64,000 nt of DNA from Luidia sarsii (taxonomy: Eukaryota; Echinodermata; Asteroidea; Paxillosida; Luidiidae), in contig OX465107.1 in NCBI GenBank assembly GCA_949987565.1, forward strand, positions 7,066,851-7,130,850, read 5' to 3'. Position 1 is the first letter of the stretch. Every line of letters starts with the position of its first letter. A program made the position numbers and the translations under genes. Below are positions 1 through 12,000 of this stretch, piece by piece. Below the pieces are notes generated by a model. The model did not search any database and had not been told where the DNA came from. It saw nothing but the letters and a program-made list of their open reading frames with translations.

Positions 1-3000
1 ACTACTTGTTGAGAACCTCTCTTCTGGAGATTTTGCTTCAGTCAGGCATTCAGTTGGGACAATGGGCCGAATGTCAAGAAATTCCTCCACAACAACAGGC
101 TCATCTTCAGCTTCAGATGACGATGACATAGACGAAGAAATGGCAGAACTTTTGGTGCCAGCAGGAATGGTTTTGTCTTTTCCAGCTTTTGGGGAAGCCT
201 CAATCTTGGATAAATCAATTTCAAGATGCTGTTCGGGAAAGCGGGGTCCCGGCCACTCTAAATAAGTCTCAATGACAAATGGGCTTTCTTTGTCACCTTG
301 ATCAGAGGCACTGGAACTTGAATCACTGGTTCCCGAAGATTCTTTATCAGAGTCGCTTGCTTCTTTATCAGAGTCACTGTCAGAGGATGATGAACCTGAA
401 TCACCTGACCGGTTCTCTGCTGGCTCACCAACGCCATCTTTGGTGTCTGCTTCACCCTTTGATACTGGAATTTCAAGATGCTGTTCGGGAAAGCGTGGTC
501 CTGGCCACTCTAAATAGGTCTCAATGACAATTGGGCTTTCCCTGTCAGCAGGATGAGGGACACTGGAACCAGAATCATCGGTTCCTGGAGATTCCTCCTC
601 ATCCTCCTCCATGACCTCACTTGCTTCTTTAACCGAGTCACTGTCAGAAGACGATGAACCCAATTCACCTGACTGCTTCTCTGCTGGCTCACCAATGCCA
701 TCTTCGGTGTCTGCTTCACCCTTTGATACTGGAATTTCAAGATGCTGTTCAGGAAAGCGGGGTCCCGGCCACTCTAAATAGGTCTCAATGACAACTGGGC
801 TTTCCTCGTCAACTTGATCAGAGGCACTGGAACTTGAATCACTGGTTCCCGAAGATTCTGATGCTGAGGAGCTTCGTTTGTCTTCATCAGACCCATGATC
901 ATCTTCACTGGAAGCTGTGGGACTTGATGATGAAGGTGAATCACTAGAATACTCTCCTTCCTGAATACGATCATCATCCTCTGGACTTGGATGCCTGTGC
1001 TCATCGGGAAGTTCAACATCTTTAGTCACTTCAGGAGCCTGTGACCGAGGTACACTGTCTAGATAAGCCTCAACAACAATTGGATCTGAGTCATTTTCAT
1101 CCTCCTCCATGACCTCACTTCCTTCTTTATCAGAGTCACTGTCAGAGGATGATGAACTGGAACCTGACTCACATGACTGCTTCTCTGCTGGCTCACCAAC
1201 GCCATCTTTGGTGTCTGCTTCACCCATTGATACTGGAATTTCAAGATGCTGTTCGGGAAAGCGTGGTCCTGGCCACTCTAAATAGGTCTCAATGACAATT
1301 GGTCTTTCCCTGTCAGCTGGATGAGGGACACTGGAACCAGAATCATCGGTTCCTGGAGATTCCTTCTCATCCTCCTCCATGACCTCACTTGCTTCTTTAT
1401 CCGAGTCACTATCAGAGGATGATGAACTAGAACCTGACTCATCTGAATGCTTCTCTGCTGGATCATCAACGTCATCTTCTGAGTCTGCTTCATTCTTTGA
1501 TACTTGAATTTCAAGATGCTGTTTGGGAAAACGGGGTCCCGCCCACTCTAGGTAGGTCTCAATGACAACTGGGCTTTTCTTGTTGGCTGCATCAGAGGCA
1601 CTGGTACCAGAATCACTCGTTCCTGAAGATTCGGATGCCGAGGAGCTTGGTTGGTCTTCATCAGACCCATGCTCATCTTCACTGGAGGCAGTGGGACTTG
1701 ATATTGAAGGCGAATCACTAGAATGCTCTGAATCCCTCATATGATCATCATCCTCGGGAGTGGGGGTTCTAGGCTCATCATGGTGTTCAACATCTTTTGT
1801 CACTTCAGGGGACTGTGACCGTGGTACACTGGCTGCATAAGCTTCAACGACTTGAGGAACTGGATCCTGCTCATCATCCTCCATGGCTTCCCCTGCATCT
1901 CTGTCAGACTCATCACTGGAAGAGGATGTGCTGGAGCCCGGCTCACCAGAATGCTTCTCAACAACTCCATCACTCTCTTCAGAGGAAGAGGTATTGGAAG
2001 TGTCTGAGGAGTCACCATCATCGCTACCACTGTGAGCATTATCAGATGATGTCCCAGAACCAGACTCACTGGACAGCCTCTCCAATGTTTCACCAGCTTG
2101 GTCTCCAATGTCAGCTGGTTGTAAAGGTTGCCATTGAGATGTGTCCTTAAATCCGCTATCATCGTTGACACTCGAAGGAGATCTTTCATACTTGTCATTA
2201 CTGTCAAGTTCATCGTCATTATCAGAAGCAGACACAGAATATGTTCTTGCCTCTACAACAGGATGTGTGGCATCTCCCTCCTCACACTCATCACTCGAAG
2301 AATGATGAGAAGCGCCTGAGAACCTGCCTTGAATACCACCATGAATCTCATCATCAGAGAACGACCTGGAGCTTGATGCACTGGAAAACGTCTCTGATGC
2401 CACATTGACAATTTTGACTGGCTCCATGGATTGCGGGTCCTTCTTCAATCTATCTTCAGAACATGCACTCGATGAGGACCTTCCAGATTTACTGTCATCA
2501 TCGTCATCAGAGGAGGCGGAGGAAGAAGAAGACCTAGAGTGAGATTTATCAGAGTGCTCATCCGATGTGAAACTGGTAGACGCCTCATCCTGACCTGCAT
2601 CAGCCTCATCGTGGGACTCCGAGTCCGATTCCGACTTCACGGAACTGTCCTCAAGGTCAAGGTAACTGGCTGATGAGCTGGAACTAGAGTCGCAACGATG
2701 CTTCTGATTGACGGCCTCATCTGCTCGAGGGTGATAGCTGCCAGTAGACCCAGGCACTACGTAATCCTCTGAGTCATACTCTGAGTCGGAGAGAGACCGG
2801 TCTGAAGGTGCATCCGCCTCTGCAGGCGCTTGTGTCTCCCGCTGGCTACCCTCGTCTGCGGGGGCTGCATCTCCGTTTCCGGCCGCGGAGTCGGGGTTGT
2901 CCCCGCCAGTCTTTGGAGGAGGTTTCCACTCCTCCAAATCCTCGTAACCAAAGTGTCTCTTCTTGAGAAGAGACGTGGGGCGTTTGAGTTCCAATTCCTC

Positions 3001-3002
3001 CT
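1..3002 (-). CDS. Exon E35 (cut by window edge): acidic serine-rich repeat region
   Basis: At least 3,002 nt, entering in phase 1 after acceptor ATGCAG (3008-3003) and open for 1,000 codons to position 1. It carries no stop in the window, so a search for complete frames misses it. Starts EEELELKRPTSLLKKRHFGY, followed by poly-Ser/Asp/Glu. The core is a set of repeats that begin (I/V)V(I/V)E(T/A)Y, most reading VIETYLEWPGPRFPEQHLEI, near 1840, 1557, 1290, 1065, 783, 522 and 273, each followed by clusters such as SSSSSSDSDSDKEASEVMEE. Many S-x-x-(D/E) sites suit casein kinase 2 (inference). No Ig domain is visible before the edge. Confidence 0.9.
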
Positions 3003-6000
3003 CTGCATAGGGTGGGGGGGGGGGGGGGGCGGCAAGTCAATGCACAAAAAACAAACAACAAAAAGGCAGCATGCAATAAATGACAAACAAAACATTTAGT
3101 TTAGGCATCCAAGAACAAAAAAACAACAAAAACAACCAATAAAAATCACGCCGAGAACATACTTCAAATCACCACTCCTACTTGACACACAAACATTTAC
3201 ATGCACATACAGTGTGTAACTGTTGAACTGGCAGCTATTCAATATTCTCTCAACACTATAAAATTTAGCTAGGATTCCATGAGGTACACAGAAAAAGTGA
3301 AAAAATATGTGTCAATTTAATTGATTACAGATTAAGTGATTGAAAGTGACTTAAAGTGTTTTTCACTGCATGGAAAACAGAACAAAATGAAAACAAGAGC
3401 TATTTTGGAAAGACCAAAACCGCTAATGATTTTTCAGTAAGAATGGATCGTCTCCACCCATATCTGAAAAGTTGTTACATTTTTATCAATTCAATATGTA
3501 CACCCAAATACTGGAAATTAGTGCATTATCAGGTACATGCTGTGACTGTCAGAGAGTAATGTTATTGACTTTGGTGTAAATCTATCAAAATAAAAGGTAT
3601 AGGGACAATGGTTGCTATTAACTACATGTACTATTAACTTCTATTTCTAGAAATATCACTCCTATCCAATTCATTGTTGGCTGATCAGCAAATGGCAACT
3701 AAAAGTGATCTCCCTTACCAGGATCGCATGAATATTCCAATTTCTCCAGGAAGCTAAAAAGAGCTTCTTCAAATTGAGAAGTCAACCCATTTGTACTGGA
3801 TTTTCAGGGGTTTACAATCAAGCCAAGGATGAATTGGAAAAGGATACCGAGAAGTTATTGCACTACGTAATCTATCCATGCATAGTTAGTGGTAGTTCTA
3901 ATGGGTCATCTGCTAATGGAATTATCATGTTAGTATTAGTGTGTTAGCAAACCTTCAACAGTCAGTATGGCCGATGCACTATCCAATCCCAGTTTGTTCT
4001 TTGCGGCACACGTATAGGTCCCCGCGTCCTCTTTGGCCACGTCCGTAATGATCAGGGAATAGACCGAGCCCTGGCTGCTCACGCTGCTCATCCGTGGCTC
4101 TCGAATCTCGACCTCGTTCCGGTACCAGACCACGGAGGGCGCGGGGTCGCCGGCCACTTTTGCCTCGAAGCAGGCCAGGCCTCTCTCCAAGGCCCTGCAG
4201 TCCTGTGGGGGCCTGAGTATGGTGGGCTCCAGGAACTCCCGGGCATCATACAGGGACTCTTCTTTGGATGCGCTCGCATCTCTGCTCTTATCAACCTTAA
4301 TCACGACACGCCCCTCGCCAGAAGTTGGCACCGAGAGACCGGCATCCTCTGACCCCTCCCCGCTTTGATCGTCATTGGAAAAGTCCGAACTGTCATAATC
4401 TGAGGATGAGATGATGTCTTCGAACGAGGACAAATGCTGGTGGCGCGAGCCCTGGGGGGTTGTGACTGTAATTGACGGTATTGTTTCTCCGCTCTGAATT
4501 TCTAGACTTTCGGGCCGCCCCTTGGAGAATTGTTTATGTCCGCCCTCCTTTTCAGGGCCATCGTGCTTGAGGTCAGAATTCTCAACTTCAATCGATTGAT
4601 TATCACTAGAATTTTCTTCTCCAAGCTCAGAACCGTCCCCTTCATAGGAACCGGAGCTGTCAGGTTCGCTCTCTGTACTAGAGCCCGAATTATTATCAGA
4701 TTCTGTGTCAACCCTCCGCTTGGAGGAAGAATCTTTGCATACTGAGACCCTCTCCACAGAGGAGGATTGTGGAGGTCTTTTATCCCTCCCCCGAAGAACA
4801 TCACCAACATCCTCCAGATCTTTGACAGAATCCCTGCTGGACTGCCCTTTTGCCAGGTCAGGTCCAGAGGTTAACAGGGGCTTTGGGCATGCATCTACTC
4901 TGGCCTCTACTGAGTGAGACACTGGTCGATCACCATCAGTACTTGATGGCGATTTGCTTCTTTCCCTCACAGTGCTACTACATTCTGTGGCTTCAGGGGG
5001 ACTGGAGCATTCATCCATTGAGTACATGGAGGCCAGGGATTTGAGGGAGTCTCGCAGGCTAGTTTTCTGAATGGGCAGTGGGCTATCAACCTCTGCAGCG
5101 AGGTGGGGCGAGTGAGAGGGGCGGCAGAAGCCATAGTCAGCGTACAGTGAGGACAGGGCCTTCAGAGATTTGGTCTTCCTGACAGGGGTCCTCATCCCCT
5201 CCCAGGCCTCCCCAGAACCGGGATCACTGGCCGGCTGGTTTCCGATAGAGACCCCCTCCAGACACTCGTCTGAGGTGCTGTCAGCAGACGCCCGACTGGA
5301 GCGGGCGTCTCCTGAAAAGCTTTGGTTTGGTTCGGACGACAAAGAGTCATCATCATCTTCACTCTCCTCCTCCAGTCCCTTCAAGTCAGACTCTGGGGCA
5401 GCCACCCTGGCCACAGAAGTCCTTTCGACTTCTTCTCCTGGAGAAGCCTGGTTCGGACCAGCAGGCTCCTCCTGCCTAACAGGGGTATCAGTTTTAGTAG
5501 GGTGTGGTGTCTCACCAGTGGCTATGACCTCCACGGGCCCTGCCGGATCAAAGTGGGTTCAACAGATCGATCACAGTTAGTAGGTGTGTCGGTGGGGGTG
5601 TTTAATTCAAAAAATGCACCATTAGATGGAATGGGAATGAGTTAATAGCTAAGTGCAAATCTTCCACTTGTCAGTCACGGCACACTAACACACCAGTTTA
5701 ACCTTTGCTCCATCCAGAAGGGAAAACCCGTCACCTCCAACTCACGATGATGTTGATGAGAGAATCGTGTTTTTTTTAATAACCAAACAGGTGAAGCAAT
5801 TACAAACAGTGAATTCAGAACCTGTTGAACCTTTCTTGATAAAAAAACACATTCTCGCTGCAACCCTGTCTCTCCCTCTCTTACTCTCACGCTCCTCCAT
5901 ATCAAAACGACTGAATGTATCTTGAGCACAGGTTTGAAAGAAGGCACAAATGTGCTCTGCTCTTCAAGGAACGTGCTGGCCTTACCTGACACGTGGAGGG

Positions 6001-9000
6001 TAGCGACACAGGTGGTTGTCCCTGCTTCGTTGATGGCCTTGCAGGTGTAATCTCCGGAGTCCTCGGGAAGAACCTCTCGGATTCTCAGGGCGCATATGTC
6101 GTCCACAAAGGTGATAGCAAACTCAGGGGATGCCTTTCAGGGTTAGAGAAAACAAGAAAAAGAGGGGATCAGAGATCAGGGAAAGTGCATGGAAATCAGG
6201 ACCCAGGAAACCTTGCAGCCATAAAACCAAACATGATCATTGGAAGTGGCCTGGTGCAAAGTGGCTAAGCAAACTCCCAGAGCTTCAGCTGCTCAATCAA
6301 ACTGCCCTTATTGTGCCCTTATCGCTTTACAGCTCCCACCATCTTAATCCCCGACCAACAGTTTGAGATGATTGCTTGTGTTTACCTCCACCAGCTCTTG
6401 CTCATGGTACCAGGTGACCTCGATGGGCCGCGTGCCCACCAACCGAGCCTCAAAGACGACTTCCTCGCCCTCCCGGACCTCCAGGTCGGCGATGGGCTCG
6501 ACAAACTCGGGCGGCTGGACGGTGATCTGAATGGCCACAGGCTTCTCCTCGGCCACCGTCCTGATGACCTCCACTGTTTCCTCCACCACTTCCTCGATGG
6601 TTTCCTCCACCACCTCCTCGGTGACCACGACAACCTCCTCCTCGGTGACCGTTGTCGTTTTCTCTGTGAGGTGATTCAAAGATGGATGGGTGAGGGTTAG
6701 AAAGACCAGGAAACTGAATGACCTGGAGGCATTCAAACTGGCCAAACAAAGGAGAGAGGTTGGAAAAGGGACAAGTAAGCAAAGTCCACACAAGTGAGCA
6801 TCTAACAAGAGGATACAGACATGTAATGGACAAGAAGTCAGTGACACTCGCATGCAGAGCGGGGTGTTGCTAGAAGCTTCAGCAAGCGAAGCATTGTCTA
6901 TCAGTCAATTCTCGGTGAACAGAAACCTATTGACCCCCATTTTCATTTCAAAGTGGCAGCATTCAGATGCTCTTACACAGACCACCTGAAGATACCGGGT
7001 ATCAAGCTTCTCACAGGAGCCTGAGAACAGCTTGGTCAGAGTTCACTCAGGCATTTTCTTAAAAGAAAGTCATCAAACACACTCACACACACCATTCAAA
7101 CTTTTGCATGCAACACATCAAACCTTCAGACTGCAATTATCATGAAACAAGTGATCCTCGCAAAATAATTCATGCTGTAAATTGGGCATAACACTTAACA
7201 ACATCTAGACAAAATTATAAATTCTAAGCAATCTTTATACATGAAACTATAATTATCAATACAAGTGATACAGATAACACATTTGTAACAAAGAATAAAT
7301 GCACATGCAGTATTTACTATCACATACTCTGCTTTATAAGTTGTAAATTATCACATTAAATGTAAATGTAAAGTTAAACAACAAATCTGAAATCATTTTT
7401 TAATTCAATTCAAAACACACACGAATATATCTACATGCATTCAGTTCATGCAAGGATGTATTCCAAGTACAATACCAGTGATATTGTAAGCACTGCTTCA
7501 TTCTGTTAAATCACTTGACACACAAGAAATGCATATCTCATGTCGGAGCTTCATGCAAGGACGTATTCTAAGCACAATACCGGTGGTGATTGTCAGCACT
7601 GCTTCGGTGGTGGCGCGCCCATGTGGGTTGGTGGCCTCGCAGACAAATGTGCCGATGTCATCCTTCGTGACCTCCGTGATGAAGAGCTCGCTGACGCCGT
7701 CGCAGTAGTTGATGACGATGTACCTGTCTCCGCGGAGGGGCTCGTCGTTGTGGAACCACAGCAGGGTGGGCGCCGGTGCCCCAGCCACCTGGCACTCAAA
7801 GCGGACCTCCTCCGAGAGGGTGGTCTCAACGGACGTCACCTCCCGGACGAAGGTGGGGCCCGAGCGGAATATCTCCGTCACCTCCGTGGTGACCTCCCGG
7901 ATGATCTGCCGGCTCAAGTTGTCGGCCGTGATCTCGGCGGCCAGGTTGTCTATGACAAACTCAAAGTGGGTGGGCTCCTCCGGCTTGCGGTCTACCTCTG
8001 CCTGGACGGTTGTGGTGACCCTGCGCGTGATCTCCACCTCCTCTACCTCCTCCGTGGGCTTGTCGACGACAAACTCCACCTCCTGGAGCTCCTGAGGGAA
8101 GTCCACTTGGGCTGTGGACAACTCCGTCCTCGGCCTCATGGAGATCTCCACCTCCGAGGTCTCCTCCGGCTTATCCACGGTGAATTGGATCTCTTCCAGT
8201 TCCCTCTGGACGTCTCTCTCCACCTCCACCGTGGAAATTTCCTTCCGCGGCTTCATGGAGATCTCCACCTCTGTCCTCTCCTCGGGCTTCTCAACCTCGA
8301 GGTGGACCTCCTCCGTCTGTTTCTGCTCCCTCACAATCTCCGTCGTGACAACCTCCGTCTCCTGGGGCTTCCGCCTGACAACGGTGATTTCGGACTCCGT
8401 TGTCTCCTCTGGCTTGTCCACGACAAACTGGACCTCCTGAAACTCCTGGGGAAACTCTAGCTGCGTTTCGGACACCTCGCGCTGTGGTTTCATTGAGATC
8501 TCAACCTCAGTGGTCTCGACAACTTCCCGATCTGCCTCCAGGGTCTCAACCTCAGTACTTTTCACGGTCTCAAGAGGAGCTAATTATTGAAAAAAAAAAG
8601 TGAAAATATGTGCACATTGAAAATATCGTCAATGTCTACAGAATCCAAATATCCAAAAGCATACTTTCCTAACAAATGTAATAAATCATTGATCAGTGAA
8701 TGAGTGCTTGCCATGCAAGATGTTTAATTTCAGCGCTGTACACTCAGTGTTTTGTCCAAATTCCTGCCTGGAAAAAAAATGCAGTCAATTAGACTTACCG
8801 TCAACAATGAGCTCAGCAATGGAGGAGACCACACCTAGGATATTGGTGGCCCTGCATTCAAACTCAGTGTCATCCTCCTCGGCCACACTGGCAATGAAGA
8901 GTGTGCTCTTCCCGGCCTCCACATCGGTTGTGATGGTGTAACGCTGGCTGGGGGTGATTTCCACTCCGTCTCGGAACCACTCCACAGTCGGCTGTGGAGA

Positions 9001-12000
9001 GCCCTGCACCTCGCACACTAGCTCGGCCGGCTGGCCAAGGTGCACCTCAATGTCAGTCAGCTCGCGCACTATCTCAGGAGCCATCTCAAGCTCCGTGCGC
9101 TCTTTCCTCGTCGGCTGCACCGCCGCATGAGACGTTATGTCCGGCTTTGGTACAACCTGGACCGTTACCTCAGCCTCCTCAGAGACAGTGGCTACAGTCA
9201 CACCGGGGGCCGTCTCCTGGTCTATTTCGGCCGGCCGATCGCTGACCGTCACCTCCTGACGGGTCGGGATCGTAAGAGGCGTCTCCTGCACAGATTTGGC
9301 CTCATGCTCAACCTTCTCGGCGACAGTAACATCAGCCTGGCCTTCCCAGGTGGTAGGTTTCGAGACCTTGCTGGTCTGGAGCGGGGTGACCGTCTCTTCA
9401 GTGACAGTGGCATACTCTTCTTGGGGCTCAATGTCCTTGGGTTCGGTCCACGGCAGGACTTCCTCGGTCCCCGGAGCCTTCAGGGGTGCACTCTCAAGTG
9501 GCACAACCTTCTCAGGCTTTTCTCCCTCTGGCACATCGGCCGAAGTTTCCCAAGACAGCGGCGCTCGCTTGGAGACACTCTCAACTGCATCTGATACCAG
9601 CACGGTGGTTTTGTCCGGTTGCTGGAGAGAGTCCACCTCTTCTGTGTCCTGCCACGGCGTGACGTGTTCCTTTTCTGGGGCAACAATGCCCGACGACAGA
9701 ACTTCGGTGGCACTTTCAGGTGTCTCTGACGGTGCAACACTGTCTGGTTTGTCCCATGCAGAAACGCTTGTCTTACCAGGGGCGACCACGACCTCCATCG
9801 GAATCAGGGAGGCTGTGCCAGCTTCATCCTCTGTGGGTTTGATTTTGTCGGATTCCTCCCAGGCAACTTCTTCATGCTTTCTGGCAGTCTCTGTCAGAAG
9901 CACTGCAAGTTCTTCCACAGCTTCTTCCCGGTCCAATTCAGTAGGGACATCTTCAGCTTGGCCGAATTCAGAGGGCAGCTTTTTCTCTGGGGCAATGACG
10001 GCTTCCACAGAAACGAGGGACACTTCTTTCAACTGTTCCTGGGACGGTTGGTATTCTGGAGCCGTTTCCCATGTGGTATCCTCTTGCTTCTTAGAAGTCT
10101 CAGTGACCATTGTTGCCAGCTCTTCTGCAATCTCTTCCTTGTCAATAGAGACAACAACTTCTTGGGAGCTCTCCCATTCTTCAGGAAGTTTCTTTTCTGG
10201 GACAGATACTGCTTGAGTAGACACTACAGTTACCTCAACAGCACCCACTTCTTCCTTGGCAAACTGGTCTGGCTTGTCCCATTCTGTTACCTCCTTCTTC
10301 TCAGGGGCAATGATGGCCTCAACTTCTACTGTTGTGACTTGGTCAGGCTGGTCCTCTGATGGTGTAACCTTTTCAGGTGCCTCCCAAGTAACTTGCTCTC
10401 TTTTCGTTGAAGTCTGATCAACCAAAGTTGCCAGTTCCTCAACAAGTTCCTCCTTGTCAGTGGAGATGACAACTTCTTGGGTGCTCTCCCATTCCTCGGG
10501 AAGTTTCTTTTCTGGGACAGAGACTGCTTCAGTAGAGACAATGGTCACTTCAACAGTGCCAACCTCTTCCTTGGCAAACTGGTCTGGCTTGTCCCATTCT
10601 GTAACTTCCTTCTTCTCAGGGGCAATGATGGCTTCGACTTCTACAGTTGTGACTTGGTCAGGCTGATCCTCTGATGGTGTAACCTTTTCAGGTGCCTCCC
10701 AAGTAACCTGCTCATGTTTTCTAGAGGTTTCAGCAACCAATGTTGTCAGTTCTTCAACAAGTTCTTCTTTATCGATGGAGACAACAACTTCTTGGGTACT
10801 CTCCCATTCTTCAGGAAGTTTCTTTTCAGGGACGGAGACTGCATCAGTAGATACAATGGTCACTTCAACAGTGCCAACCTCTTCCTTAGCAAACTGGTCT
10901 GGCTTGTCCCATTCTGTAACCTCCTTCTTCTCAGGGGCAATGATGGCCTCAACTTCTACAGTTGTGACTTGGTCAGGCTGGTCCTCTGATGGAGTAACCT
11001 TTTCAGGTGCCTCCCAAGTAACTTGTTCTCTTTTCGTTGAAGTCTGATCAACCAAAGTTGCCAGTTCCTCAACAAGTTCTTCCTTGTCGGTGGAGATGAC
11101 AACTTCTTGGGTGCTCTCCCATTCTTCAGGAAGTTTCTTTTCTGGGACAGATACTGCTTCAGTAGACACTACAGTTACCTCAACAGCACCCACTTCTTCC
11201 TCAGCAAACTGGTCTGGCTTGTCCCATTCTGTAACCTCCTTCTTCTCAGGGGCAATGATGGCCTCAACTTCTACAGTTGTGACTTGGTCAGGCTGGTCCT
11301 CTGATGGTGTGACCTTTTCAGGTGCCTCCCATGTGACTTGCTCATGTTTTCTAGAGGTCTCAGCAACCAAAGTTGCGAGTTCTTCGACAAGTTCTTTCTC
11401 ATCAATTGAGACAACAACTTCTTGGGTACTCTCCCATTCTTCGGGAAGTTTCTTTTCTGGGACGGATACTGCTTCAGTAGACACTACAGTTACCTCAACA
11501 GCACCCACTTCTTCCTCAGCAAACTGGTCTGGCTTGTCCCATTCTGTTACCTCCTTCTTCTCGGGGGCAATCACAGCCTCAACTTCCACAGTTGTGACTT
11601 GGTCAGGCTGGTCCTCTGATGGTGTGACCTTTTCAGGTGCCTCCCAAGTGACTTGCTCCTGTTTCTTAGAGGTCTCAGAAACCACTGTTGTCAGTTCTTC
11701 AACAATTTTTTCTGTTTCAGTGGACACAACGACTTCTTGGGTGCTCTCCCATTCCTCAGGGTGCTGCTTTTCGGGTACAGAGACTGCTTCAGTAAATACA
11801 ACGGTGACCTCAACTGGTTTGTCTTCTTCTTGGACAAGCTGTTCTTTCACTGCATATGAATAATGATAGGAAAGAGCGATTAAATCAAACTTATAAAACA
11901 AGCTTTTAATTTGAATTAAATGATAGATCAATAAAGGGTTACTGTTTAATGGTTTAAACTCAAAGGCAAACTAAAATACTGTGATAATTTTAAAAGCATC

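Noticed and set aside
258..1514. Minus frames starting MKFQYQRVKQTPKM (60-80 codons, repeated)
   Set aside because: They are a shifted frame of the acidic-serine exon. The true frame is open over the whole 1-3002 and continues the phase-1 pattern.
3936..3952. Frame extension past the exon end (GLLTH)
   Set aside because: Reads through the GT at 3952-3951. The phase-1 join to the next exon is consistent only if the donor is used.
7540..8460. 306-codon plus-strand frame
   Set aside because: Antisense of the linker + Ig exon at 7581-8579; no recognisable domain.
9296..11863. Several plus-strand frames of 90-306 codons (Ser/Thr/Val-rich, repeated)
   Set aside because: Shadows of the 315-bp coding repeat. 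The period is a multiple of 3, so every frame of the repeat stays open together.
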